Of a DNA stretch of 64,000 bases, positions 48,513 through 59,200 are shown one piece after another. Location: the NCBI GenBank assembly GCA_029261135.1, contig JAJDBX010000045.1, positions 42,993 through 106,992 of the forward strand, read 5' to 3'. Origin of the DNA: Nitrospirota bacterium (GTDB lineage: Bacteria; Nitrospirota; Nitrospiria; SBBL01; JAADHI01). Within the stretch, counting starts at the first letter, position 1. Every line of letters begins with the position of its first letter. Both the position numbers and the translations under genes were made by a program. The notes beneath the pieces were generated by a model. The model was not told the origin of the DNA. It made no database searches and saw only the letters and a program-made list of their open reading frames with translations.

Positions 48513-49025
48513 GTGAAAATTTTTTTCAAATATCTATGGATTCTACCTACAATATTCATCGTGAATCTTGGCATGATGCCAAGCTCGGCTTGGGCCGAGC
48601 CAAGAGATGATGCCACAAGGACGGTACAAGGGGTGATTATCATTATTAATGATCTGATTATTGTGGATGATAAGGGCACAGTGACCGAACATGTCATGAA
48701 GCCTGATAATAGCGACTTGAACGTTCAGACAAAAGTGAGCGGAAATGTTCGTGTTCGTAATGATGGCTATTGGATTTTTAATAAAGCAACGACGATTGAA
48801 TTTCTCAACGCAAAAATGTATCTCACTGATGAGCTTACTGTTCCCGTCACCCTTGAAGCCCTTCCAAGCGAATTGGGCGATGGAGAAACGCTGAACCTAC
48901 CCGTACTCATCAAAGGAGAAAATGATACGGTCGGGACACGCTTAAACATGCAAGTCAAGGGGAGCATGATGGCTGGCGTTCTCCTTCAACCAAAGAGCAA
49001 AGTGAAAGAGCGCGCCAAAAAATAG
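48513..49025 (+). CDS. Secreted protein of unknown function
   Basis: 170 aa with signal peptide IFIVNLGMMPSSAWAEP. Confidence 0.6.
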   Translation: MKIFFKYLWILPTIFIVNLGMMPSSAWAEPRDDATRTVQGVIIIINDLIIVDDKGTVTEHVMKPDNSDLNVQTKVSGNVRVRNDGYWIFNKATTIEFLNAKMYLTDELTVPVTLEALPSELGDGETLNLPVLIKGENDTVGTRLNMQVKGSMMAGVLLQPKSKVKERAKK

Positions 49026-49038
49026 GGGTCTGTCCACT

Positions 49039-49257
49039 TTGGATTTATCACAGGCCATCAAAATGGCGCATCGAAAGAGGAGAACGACGGTTCAAAAAGG
49101 CAAAATGTAGTTCTTGCCACATCCCACGATTAGACCTTAATGACCTTGTTTTCAGCGAGCCGAGCCAAAACCCGAACGACCACGATATCGTCTTTCCCGC
49201 AGGCCAAGATCCAGAGTCTATCTCCCTGATCACAAAAGAATCTTATGCCCTATCTTA
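49039..49257 (+). pseudogene. Fragment of a c-type cytochrome (di-heme peroxidase-like C-terminus)
   Basis: Plus-strand frame reads WIYHRPSKWRIERGERRFKKAKCSSCHIPRLDLNDLVFSEPSQNPNDHDIVFPAGQDPESISLITKESYALS* (CxxCH), no start. Confidence 0.55.
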
Positions 49258-49307
49258 ATAATTTCGTTCTTTTCAAACAGTCAACAAAAAGCGTAGAATG
49301 AGTCTTT

Positions 49308-49350
49308 ATGCTAAGGGGCATCAACATAGTTGATGCCCCTTAGCATTTTT
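49308..49350 (+). terminator. Rho-independent terminator
   Basis: ATGCTAAGGGGCATCAAC-ATA-GTTGATGCCCCTTAGCAT (18-bp perfect stem) + TTTTC. Confidence 0.85.
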
Positions 49351-49394
49351 CATCGCCGGAGCATAACTCAGCGTGCTGTCATTGGGAGGAACTT

Positions 49395-49949
49395 ATGAAA
49401 ACCACCATCAGTAGGATCATTCTTCTTGGTATTTTGGGCATCTTTCTGCAGGGTCTGCTTGGAACACCTTCTGCCCTTGCTTCAGGGTTTACGGTGCAGG
49501 AAGGAGAATTCGCACCCGACTTCACATTACACGATCAAAACAATGAAGCGCTTCAACTCTCTTCCCTTCGGGGGAAATGGGTCGTCCTTTATTTTTACCC
49601 CAAAGACGATACCCCCGGCTGCACCAAAGAAGCCTGTTCTTTTCGAGACAACATTACCGCCATTCAACGGCTCAAAGCCAAAGTGCTGGGCGTCAGCGTT
49701 GATTCGGTGAAATCTCATAAAAAGTTTTCAGACAAACACAAACTCAACTTTCAAATTCTGGCCGATGATAAACATCTCGTGACCAAACAATACGGGACTC
49801 TCACACGTTTTAGAGGGATGCTTATCGCACGGCGCAGCACGGTCATTATTGATCCAGAAGGGATCATCAGAAAACTCTTCCCATCAGTCAAACCAAAAAA
49901 CCATGCGCTGGAGATTCACAAAACCCTGATCGCATTGAAGCAACAATAG
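49395..49949 (+). CDS. Exported peroxiredoxin (Bcp/AhpC-TSA type)
   Basis: APDFTLHDQNNEALQLSSLRGKWVVLYFYPKDDTPGCTKEACSFRD; signal peptide. Confidence 0.9.
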   Translation: MKTTISRIILLGILGIFLQGLLGTPSALASGFTVQEGEFAPDFTLHDQNNEALQLSSLRGKWVVLYFYPKDDTPGCTKEACSFRDNITAIQRLKAKVLGVSVDSVKSHKKFSDKHKLNFQILADDKHLVTKQYGTLTRFRGMLIARRSTVIIDPEGIIRKLFPSVKPKNHALEIHKTLIALKQQ

Positions 49950-50231
49950 AAATATCATCTCCTTATCGTCCTCCTGTTAAAAAAGAAGGAAGAGAGTGCT
50001 TTACTTGGGCCTTGGCTCTAAGATATCCTAAGATCCTTGTTTTATTTGAGCATTTTCAGAAAAAACCATCGCTTTCCTGCCAAATAAAGGGGGATGAATC
50101 CCCAGTCTATTTAGTCCGATTGAAATGCCCGTGACGCATTCCAATCCCACTTGAATCAAGCCCGAAAATCCCCATGAGATTTTCGCCTTACCCTCAAGTC
50201 ATCTGAAAGACAAGGCTCGAAATATAAATCA

Positions 50232-50320
50232 TAGCGACCTTATTTCGCCTAATCGCTAAGGGAGGTGTACACAGAAAACCCCGTGGGGCTTACGCAAGCA
50301 TGATCTTGAATTGCGTAAGC
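50232..50320 (+). promoter_or_regulatory. Candidate structured 5' leader of the SulP transporter gene
   Basis: TAGCGA...TCGCTA (50232-50258) and GCTTACGCAA-N13-TTGCGTAAGC (50288-50320), before the ATG at 50368. Confidence 0.4.
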
Positions 50321-50367
50321 TCAGGATAGTGAAATAATAAGAAAAACATTTAAAAGGATAAAAAACA

Positions 50368-52014
50368 ATGTCAGAAATAAAACATTCAAGGGAACTCAGC
50401 GCAACACGAAATCGCTTTATCCCCTTGAAAATAAAGCGGCCTAAAAATATAAAAAATGATGTGCTTTCGGGATTGACTGTTTCCCTGGCTCTCGTGCCAG
50501 AAGCCATTGCTTTTTCTTTCGTGGCGGGGGTTGACCCCAGGGTCGGTCTTTACGCCGCTTTTATGATGGGATTGATTACGGCCATTTTCGGGGGACGACC
50601 GGGCATGATTTCAGGTTCTACCGGTGCCGTTGCGGTGATATTTGCGCCGCTTGTGGCCAAAATCGTGACGGCTGGGGAAAATGCCGGCTTGAGTACAGAC
50701 ATAGGCATGCAAAATGCTCTGGGTTATTTGTTTGCCGCTGTGATTTTGATGGGCTTGATACAAATCGTTTGCGGCATACTCAAACTCGGTAAATTTATCC
50801 GTCTGGTTCCCCACCCTGTGATGCTGGGGTTTGTCAACGGACTGGCCATTATCATTTTCAAAGCACAGCTCGAGCAGTTTACAGTAGGAGGGAAATTACT
50901 TGCTGTGATGCCACTTGCTGTAATGTGTACTTTAATCGTCCTAACGATGGGCATCGGCATCTTCCTGCCCAAGTTGACCAAGACCGTCCCAGCAACATTG
51001 GTGGGGATTGTTGTGGTTTCTGTGATCGGACATCTGCTCAATCAAAACCGTCCCGGTCTCGTCCGAACTGTTCTCGATTTTGTTCAGGATCGTAATGCAG
51101 ACATCACGACAATTGCCGCTGGAGTCCCCACATTTTCACTGCCAGCCATTCCTTTCAGCTTTGAGGCCTTCAACACCATTCTCCCTTATGCCGTTCTCGC
51201 GGCGGCCGTTGGCTTGATTGAGTCATTGATGACCCTGACCTTGGTGGACGAACTCACCGAAACCCGAGGACGTGGCAACAAAGAGTGTATCGGGCAAGGC
51301 CTCGCAAATGTCGTCAACGGGTTTTTTGGCGGCATGGGCGGATGTGCGATGATTGGTCAAAGCATGATCAATATCCGCGGTGGAGGGAGAGGGCGCCTTT
51401 CGGGGATCACCTCAGCACTCTGTCTGCTTGGCTTTGTTTTGTTTGGCGCAGCCTTGATTGAAAAGGTGCCTTTGGCGGCCCTGGTCGGCGTCATGTTTAT
51501 GGTCGTCATCGGAACCTTTGAATGGTCGAGTCTGCGATTGCTCAACAAGATTCCTCGCTCGGACTTGCTTGTAATTATTATCGTTTCTTCCGTGACCGTC
51601 GTGGTCGATTTGGCGATTGCGGTCTTGGTGGGCATCATTATTTCTGCCTTGGTTTTCGCCTGGGAACACGGGAAAATAATGCATGCTGAAAAAAAAGAAG
51701 TGAAAGGACGGACGATCTACAGTTTACGCGGGCCTTTATTTTTTGGTTCGGTGACTTCCTTCAAAGCCCTCTTTGATTTTAAAAATGATTCAGAACATGT
51801 GGTGATTGACTTTTCAGAATCCCGAGTCTGGGACCATTCAGGGCTTGAAGCCCTCCAAAATATCACAGAACGTTACAGTCAAAACGGGAGAAAACTCCAC
51901 TTACTCCACCTCACTAAAGAATGTCGTACCTTACTGGGAAAAGCCGGCAATATCGTTGAACTCAGCGTCATTGAAGATATGGAGTGGCACCTTGCCGATG
52001 ACACCCTTGCCTAG
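50368..52014 (+). CDS. SulP-family anion transporter with STAS domain
   Basis: SGLTVSLALVPEAIAFSFVAGVDPRVGLYAAF, GMISGSTGAVAV, C-terminal STAS VIDFSESRVWDHSGLEAL. Confidence 0.93.
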   Translation: MSEIKHSRELSATRNRFIPLKIKRPKNIKNDVLSGLTVSLALVPEAIAFSFVAGVDPRVGLYAAFMMGLITAIFGGRPGMISGSTGAVAVIFAPLVAKIVTAGENAGLSTDIGMQNALGYLFAAVILMGLIQIVCGILKLGKFIRLVPHPVMLGFVNGLAIIIFKAQLEQFTVGGKLLAVMPLAVMCTLIVLTMGIGIFLPKLTKTVPATLVGIVVVSVIGHLLNQNRPGLVRTVLDFVQDRNADITTIAAGVPTFSLPAIPFSFEAFNTILPYAVLAAAVGLIESLMTLTLVDELTETRGRGNKECIGQGLANVVNGFFGGMGGCAMIGQSMINIRGGGRGRLSGITSALCLLGFVLFGAALIEKVPLAALVGVMFMVVIGTFEWSSLRLLNKIPRSDLLVIIIVSSVTVVVDLAIAVLVGIIISALVFAWEHGKIMHAEKKEVKGRTIYSLRGPLFFGSVTSFKALFDFKNDSEHVVIDFSESRVWDHSGLEALQNITERYSQNGRKLHLLHLTKECRTLLGKAGNIVELSVIEDMEWHLADDTLA

Positions 52015-52242
52015 TTTCTTGGGAAGGGTTCAAAAGAGATATTTATCGATCGGGTCAGCACTCGAGAAGCTCAAACGTCACAGATTTGTTTCGACGAAAC
52101 CAGGAAAGCGTTACCCACATCATCGCTTAAGAATAAATTAATCAGGTTCAAGGCTCTTTGTCGATATAAAAGACTGTTCAATTGGCCCCATTTTTAAACA
52201 CGCCAAAGAGTTCAAATAAAGCCTAAAGGAGGATTTTATGCG

Positions 52243-52404
52243 AGGGGGCGTTCTCAATTACCGGGAGAGTGCATTTTCTAGGAAAATGCTGTTCTGACAA
52301 GGCAGTTTTTGTACGCAATGCCAGCCATTGCAAAGAAAAACTAACGCAGTCAGGGCTGTAAATAACAGAAAAGGAACCGTTCAGGTTAATTGAGAACGCC
52401 CCCT
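52243..52404. mobile_element. 162-bp MITE-like structured element with 18-bp terminal inverted repeats
   Basis: AGGGGGCGTTCTCAATTA (52243-52260) ... TAATTGAGAACGCCCCCT (52387-52404); internal hairpins GCATTTTC-TAG-GAAAATGC and AGTTTTT..GCAATG-CCAGC-CATTGC..AAAAACT. Confidence 0.65.
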
Positions 52405-52534
52405 AGGCCCAAGCAACTGCAGTCATTTCAGGCGAAAGAAGACAAGCGATTCATTGATCTAAACGAGCATGCGATTCAATATTTTCATATTGAATGAAAA
52501 ATACTCTCGGCTTCGGGATGCAGATCCAAAAGGA

Positions 52535-53551
52535 TCAGGATGTTTTGTTATGGGGCGATGCCATATCACCTTCCGGCATGATTTCCGAGACCAAGTCATC
52601 CAGTCTTGACTTCACTTCTTTTGGATTCGTATTGGTCTCAATCCCCTCACGAATCTGGATCAAACTTCGAGCGAGCTTCAATTTTGTCTTCATGGTTTTT
52701 CCGGCCAGATTCACTTTTTCTTTCTCAATTTCAGTATCAACAATCGCCTTGCTACTTCCTTCAAATAAGGATCGAATGGTCTCTACCATCCGATTTAAAA
52801 AAGTGTAGACCAAGTCCGCAGAAAATCCCCCTAAAATAGCAAGCAAGGGCCGGACAATACCCGTTTCTAAAAATTCGCTTTTAACGGCATTTTCAGAAAT
52901 CACAATCGCCAGGATCAATCCCGAGATAAGCCCGAGCAAAAATCTGATCCAATAAGAAGCTTCTTGATTGGGATCGAATGTCAACTTTGTAATATAGCGA
53001 TTCGCTTTATACAGCGCGGTGAAGGAAGAACCTAAACCCGCCGCGGCGAGAAGAAAAAGCATATTAATCAATAACGGGATGCCTTCAGAATTAAAGATGC
53101 TCTTACCTTCGGCATTAATATCGGGGGATAAAACAACGATGATAAAAGTCACCAAAGCTATAATAGCCACTAACATGAGATGCCTGACCAAGGGCACAGG
53201 CCCCAAGGATCGCCATCTTCCGCTTTGCTTTGCAAGATACAACAACAAGATGGATTGCGGTACAGCAGGTTCAACAATTTTAGACAAGTCTGCATGAACC
53301 TTGACCAGTTGAGCGATTCCGTATTGTTTCTTTCCGTTACTCCCATTCTGGTCACGGCTTTCATTTATTTTTTCGGGCATATTTTCGCGTTCAAAAAAAT
53401 CGATGACCTCTATAGCTAAAGGTGGCACAAACCGACCCATGGACAATCCGTGCTCGGCCATGGCACGGCACTCTAAAAAAAGACGCTCACGGAGTTGAAT
53501 GGGGTGACTGGTCTTTGTCTCTTCTTGCATCTTAACCTCCAATAAAATCAC
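52535..53551 (-). CDS. Membrane protein of unknown function
   Basis: 338 aa with several TM segments, e.g. LMLVAIIALVTFIIVVL, IRFLLGLISGLILAIVIS. Confidence 0.6.
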   Translation of the reverse strand: MILLEVKMQEETKTSHPIQLRERLFLECRAMAEHGLSMGRFVPPLAIEVIDFFERENMPEKINESRDQNGSNGKKQYGIAQLVKVHADLSKIVEPAVPQSILLLYLAKQSGRWRSLGPVPLVRHLMLVAIIALVTFIIVVLSPDINAEGKSIFNSEGIPLLINMLFLLAAAGLGSSFTALYKANRYITKLTFDPNQEASYWIRFLLGLISGLILAIVISENAVKSEFLETGIVRPLLAILGGFSADLVYTFLNRMVETIRSLFEGSSKAIVDTEIEKEKVNLAGKTMKTKLKLARSLIQIREGIETNTNPKEVKSRLDDLVSEIMPEGDMASPHNKTS

Positions 53552-54308
53552 CTGCTGAATAATAATACAAAAATATTAATTTATCACCTTAAAATCGAAA
53601 AAGATGAAGGCTTCGTCCCCCAAGCCGCATGTCAACCTTGTATCCCCTGCTTAGAGATGCAGATCCGAAATATTAGAAAATATGATACTCTGATCATATA
53701 AAAAGGATTCTCATCTATCCCCTTACAATTTCGAGTCTTCAATATATAATTTTGGTATTATATTTCCGATCAATTCGGTTTATGCTTAGCGGCTAAAATC
53801 ATGACAGCCGTTTTCAATTCACATAAAAAAATCTTATCTACCCAGCCGCTTCAATAGTGGTCGGGTCCCTGATGAATGAGTTTCCCTTGGATGGGATGAG
53901 GGCTTTTCGAGGGCCCAAAGGTTCGCGCGAGCTGTTTTCTCTGCCCCGCCAGGCGGGGACTATTTTGGATGAGGGAAGGTAATACTGAAGAAGGATTGGC
54001 ATCTTTCGGTGGTGTTTTCGCTTCGTGCACACCATCCGGATAAGACGAATCGAGCGCCCTTCGGGTCGAAGCGCTCTTTGCTTGTTCCAGTGGCTTTGGA
54101 CAACTCGTTTTTGCGCGCAGGTCTTAAAACCGAATTAAATCATCCGAATCGGTTCGGCATTCTAACATGTACACAATTGAATCCCTAAGAAAACATATAA
54201 AAAATGTATGAGACAATATAACAGCTCATCTCTTACATTTTAAAAGCTTCACTTTTGGGTGAGTCTAAGAATTATTGAATGGGAAAAAAGATCACTCTTT
54301 TTATTCCA

Positions 54309-56264
54309 TCATACAGGGTGATTCACACGTAGAATACCTTCCCATAAAGGTAGAATACGCTCATAGGAGATTAAGCGAACCCTGTAAACGTGTGGGTCTA
54401 TTCGTTCGATATGAACTTGTTCCACACCGATTCTTTGATCATGATGATCAAGAATTATACCATTTGAATCATAGGCAAAACCATATAAGAGCTGATCTTG
54501 ATATACATTTTGGTTGTAAGAGGTAATAAGCGGCTGCGTGCCTATTCCAAACAGGAAGTCTACAGATTCCCCGACTTCAATCGAAAAGTTCCCAAAAATG
54601 AAATTCATTGCGCTTCGGTCAGATGATTGGCTCTTGAGTCGAATTTCAGTAAAATAATCTGCCCCTTGTCGAATCTCAAAGGTATCGAGGTCTTGTAGGT
54701 ATTTGAAGTCAAATTCCCATCGTCCGTCTTTGCCTTCCTTTTCAAAATCTCTTAGTTCACTTTGACCGAGATAAATGCCATTGAGGTCAAATTCAGACAA
54801 TAAAATGTCATAACCTTGGATGTCTTCATAGCTTCTAAAATGATGGGGCACTACTTTTGAAGCATTCTCTTCCGAAGTCCAATATCTCGTCGCTGGAATA
54901 TGATCAGGTGATTCAAAGCCCGTTGGGAGTGGAAGACTGGGATTAATGCGCACATAGGTGAGTGGTTCCGGACCTTTGAAATGATATTCAGACTTTTTCC
55001 TGACCTCTTCTTCGTAGTCTTCGTAAGGGATTCTCCCTCTTATTGCCTCTATCTCACCTTGCATCGCGGCAACTTCTACCCCTTCTTTGGCTACTATTGG
55101 TTGGATCGCTGACAAGGCGTTCACATTCACCTTTGGAAAAGATTTTAGCCATTTCCAAGGGAGAAGGCTGTTCCAATACAATCCAAAATCAAGATTTCGT
55201 ACCTCACTTGAAATACGAAATCCGGTGCCCTGAGCGCGAATTCCAAATCCATGAAATTGAGATAAAATCTGATTGTACCATTCGTAATGAAAATTAAAGG
55301 TCGCTCGTAAAAGTGGGCGGCTCAAACCATCTCTAATTTCAATTTCGTAAATGCCGGGTTCACGGCAATTATTGATGATCTTTAGGCTTGATATTCTTTG
55401 TGCGGCAATGAGATCCATGACTTTGTCAGTGAGGTCTCCCAAAGAAGCTTTATTCCCTAATTCTTCCTCCATGAAAATTTCATGTTTTTTATGCGCTTCA
55501 ATTGCCTTTTGCAGGTTTCGATGAACGATATCCAGGTTCAAAGCCCCTTTAGCCTCCAAGGCAAGAAGCGCCTGATTTAATGGCTGAACAATGTCTTCAT
55601 GAACCCCGAGAAAGTCCTGTATTGCATGTACTATCCCCAGCTGTAAGTCACTTAAGCGCCTATTGTCGTATAGGCGCTCACGCTGGCCAGGACTGGATAT
55701 GGCCAGTGGTGAAAGAATTTTCGCTTTTCGAGAAAACTCGGCAAAGTATGCCTGTAGCCGGATCAAGTCTTGATTCGCTTGATTCTTAGAAAGACGGCTA
55801 ATGGATTGATGAAGGAACTTACGGATATCTAAGTTTGGAACATGAAGGGCTAAATCGTCGTCAGCATCGGAAGCCCCATGCAGGTAAAGATCAAAAACGA
55901 AAGGGGATTTTTCTCGCGCTTGGTTCCAAGAAAGCGTCACCCATTGTATATGTTTTAATCTATCCCCGCTCTCCCGGTAAGCATAAACGTGGGGATGGGG
56001 ATGAAGCGGATAAGTGAATTGTTGCCATTCAGATGAATCCTTTTCCAGGCGACTGCGCCCGATATTATGCCTTGGGACACTCTCAGTCGTAATCAGTTCA
56101 AAACCAGATTTCGCCGCGAAGCCCTCACGAATGTTCTGCGCATATCTCTGGCGTAATTGGGCTTGAGAAATTTCTTCAGCGGATCCACTCCGAGCATGAA
56201 GGAAGAATACCAACAAGACTGCAAGCGACAACAAGCATCTGTTTCTCTCAGGCCTTATGATCAT
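54309..56264 (-). CDS. Secreted protein of unknown function
   Basis: 651 aa with signal peptide CLLSLAVLLVFFLHARSGSAEE; no family recognised. Confidence 0.65.
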   Translation of the reverse strand: MIIRPERNRCLLSLAVLLVFFLHARSGSAEEISQAQLRQRYAQNIREGFAAKSGFELITTESVPRHNIGRSRLEKDSSEWQQFTYPLHPHPHVYAYRESGDRLKHIQWVTLSWNQAREKSPFVFDLYLHGASDADDDLALHVPNLDIRKFLHQSISRLSKNQANQDLIRLQAYFAEFSRKAKILSPLAISSPGQRERLYDNRRLSDLQLGIVHAIQDFLGVHEDIVQPLNQALLALEAKGALNLDIVHRNLQKAIEAHKKHEIFMEEELGNKASLGDLTDKVMDLIAAQRISSLKIINNCREPGIYEIEIRDGLSRPLLRATFNFHYEWYNQILSQFHGFGIRAQGTGFRISSEVRNLDFGLYWNSLLPWKWLKSFPKVNVNALSAIQPIVAKEGVEVAAMQGEIEAIRGRIPYEDYEEEVRKKSEYHFKGPEPLTYVRINPSLPLPTGFESPDHIPATRYWTSEENASKVVPHHFRSYEDIQGYDILLSEFDLNGIYLGQSELRDFEKEGKDGRWEFDFKYLQDLDTFEIRQGADYFTEIRLKSQSSDRSAMNFIFGNFSIEVGESVDFLFGIGTQPLITSYNQNVYQDQLLYGFAYDSNGIILDHHDQRIGVEQVHIERIDPHVYRVRLISYERILPLWEGILRVNHPV

Positions 56265-56267
56265 CCC

Positions 56268-59200
56268 TTAGGGTCCGCACAGCCCCGAACCACTGAGGCC
56301 CGAATTATAACTGTCCAGGATTTGTTGAGGAGTGAGGGCAACATTGTAGAGGGCAATTTCGTCAATAAGTCCGTCGAATGTGACGTTACCGTTAAAAAGC
56401 TGTGAAATAGAACCGAACTGTAGAGTAGAAATAGTGTTATGAGGATCAAAGGTTTGAGTAACACTCGCATCGAGTTGACCGTTAATATAAAGACGGAATT
56501 GAGCATCAGCTTGAAGCCCGGTTGCCACCAAGGCAATGTGGGCAAAGGTGTTCAATGGAAGTACAGTCGTGCTTAATAAATCATCAAACCCCCCTGTGCC
56601 ATGACCCAGAATTCCCTCAACTGTTCCATCGGGAAGAAGAAGCATCGCGTACGGCGATGAAGCGCTTTGCCCAAGAGAGTTCCCCTTCCATACGATCGCT
56701 GAAGAAAAATCTGCAGGGAGGGGAAAAGCATTGATCTTGACCCAAGTCTCCAAAGTCAAGGGGCCTGTGATATCTAGGCTCGTGGCATCGTTCACGACAA
56801 TAACATCAAAATCCCCATCGAGGTCTCCATCGAAGCTGAAGGCCTGCCCGACAACACCGGGCGCGAAGGCCACATCATTGAAGAGGGTCCCATGATTACT
56901 AGCAATACGATCAGTGGCATCCCCCTCGGCGGACCAACGACTGACCAATCCGGAAATCGGCGGGACACACAATCCGACTTGAATCTGCCCGACATCCGTT
57001 GCTCCACCGACAACAGGCGGGACGCTTGCCGATGTCCCTTCTAATGTCCTCAGATCCGTTGTGGTAAATGATGTCGTCACCTGAATATCCCCGAAAATCG
57101 TCGGCTCCCCGGAAATCGAAAAGGTGCCGTCCATTGCGGTGCTACCGGAAAGGCCGTTCCGGGTCGTCACCGATGCACCTTGGGCGGGTAATCCGACATC
57201 ATCCACGACATTCCCGACCACAGTCGTTCCCGGATCCGGCGTGACATTGTATTGAATATCACTGGCAACACCCATGTTTCCTCCGAAATCGATTGTAGTG
57301 GCGCCGATGGTGAGGGCCGCAATATTCGTTGGAATGTTCAATACATATTCGTAGGGTGCTGCGGTGTCTGTAAATACGACACTCCCATCCACAATAAAAT
57401 CGACTGAGACCACCGCAACATCGTCTGCGGCATCGACTTCGATGAGCTGCGCGGCCCCATGATACAGCGTCTCACCGAGCAGAGGAGAGGTTATTTGGAT
57501 AGTGGGTGGAAGGCCCGCTTTGTCTTCAATGGCAAGGTATTGTCCAATGAAAAGCCGCGTCGTCACTCCGATAACCGGGTCTGCTCTAAAATCGTCAGCG
57601 ACAGAGTCATTCGCTTCTGTCACATAAACAAACTCCTGAGTCACCGCAATTCCGGTCCCGCCATGCGTACCGGATAGTGACGAAAAGAGGGTATCACGCA
57701 AGACTGGGTTAAATGGATTGTCGATATTCACAATCGGGGTAGAATTAACAAAGAGCTGCTCGGCAAACAAGGCAAACGAACCTGGCACGCCCACATCACG
57801 GGGGGCAATCCCTGTGGTCTCTGTCAAGGGAATCCCACCCACAATTTGCGGGATGGCCGGGGTACTGAAATCCACAATCTGGAATCCACCCAGAAACGCC
57901 GCGACATACGCATAAGTGCCTTGCACAACCAGGTCTTTCGCAGTTCCCGGGATAAGGACAGTGCCAGTCATTAGAGGATTATTTTCATCGCTAATATCGA
58001 TGACCTTCACGGCACTGACACCGGGGTCATCTACCGTGACAAGTATGTAATTCAGATCTGCCGAAACGGCAACCCCCTTTGCTGTTCCCTCCGTACTCGT
58101 CACCTGAGTCATATTTTGATTCGCGATATCAATAATGACCAATCCACCTGCCCCATCCGCAACATAGGCCCGGGTTCCTGATACCACCAAGGCTTGAGCC
58201 ACCCCGAGTGTATCGACAGAACCTGCTGAAACAGGAAGCATTGGATTGGTCACATCGATGATCTGAAGACCTGAGCTCCCATCCGCAATGTAGGCAAAAT
58301 TTCCGGCGACTTTGACATCAATCGCAATCCCCGGCGTATCCAGAGAAGCAATAATTTTCGGATTGATTTTATCTCTAATATCCACCACCTGTAATCCTGC
58401 CGATCCGGCGGCAACATAGGCGTAGCTTCCATCCACATCCACATCGTTGGCATAACCGGGGATCGGAAGTGTTGAGAGGGATCTTGGCGCAAAGGACTGG
58501 ATGATCCCGATTGACGTGGCAGTAAATCCATTGTTGCTTACCGTTATCGTACAACTGCCGACACTCCCGGAAAAAACCTGACCGGAGGTGACACCAAAGC
58601 TACAAATTGTGACATCACTCGAATTGTAATTGCTTCCCTGCTGAGTGGCGGTCAGATCAATTGTTGTTCCATCCATCAGGTTTCCCGTCACGCTCAATTG
58701 TTCGGAGGCCTCTCCAACAATCGTGTTATAGGTAATCGTAAAAGAAGGGGGAGAAACTGCGATTGAAAGTAAAGCCGACGCGAGGTTGAAACTGGTGTTC
58801 ACTGTCGGATCACTTCCAGTCTGAATCTCTAAACCATCCCGGAGACCATCTCCATCGGTATCGGCCAATAGAGGGTCGGTGATGAAGCCGTCCGTTCCCA
58901 AAATGACCTCTTCGCCGTCCTTGATGCCATCTCCATCCGTATCCGGATTCTGGTGGTTTGTGCCGAAATCGATCAGTTCTTCTCTATTGGTGAGTCCGTC
59001 TTTATCCGGATCTTCCAAGGCGTCGATCGGATTGTTCGGATCAAGGCCATTGAATAATTCAATATCATCGGGGATTCCGTCCCCGTCTGTATCCACAGAA
59101 AGAATCACTTGAAGACGGGTCATGCCCAGCGTCCCGTCGTTTGTGGCTGAAAGCATGACCGTGCCGCTGGATCCTGCCGTCACAAGTCCATCCGCACTGA

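Noticed and set aside
52243-52404. Integron attC site
   Set aside because: No GTTRRRY/RYYYAAC core pair at the ends, no integrase in the window; the perfect 18-bp TIR fits a MITE better.
53838-54035. 65-aa minus ORF in the intergenic region
   Set aside because: No recognisable motif; likely non-coding, possibly a decayed sequence. Not strong enough to call.
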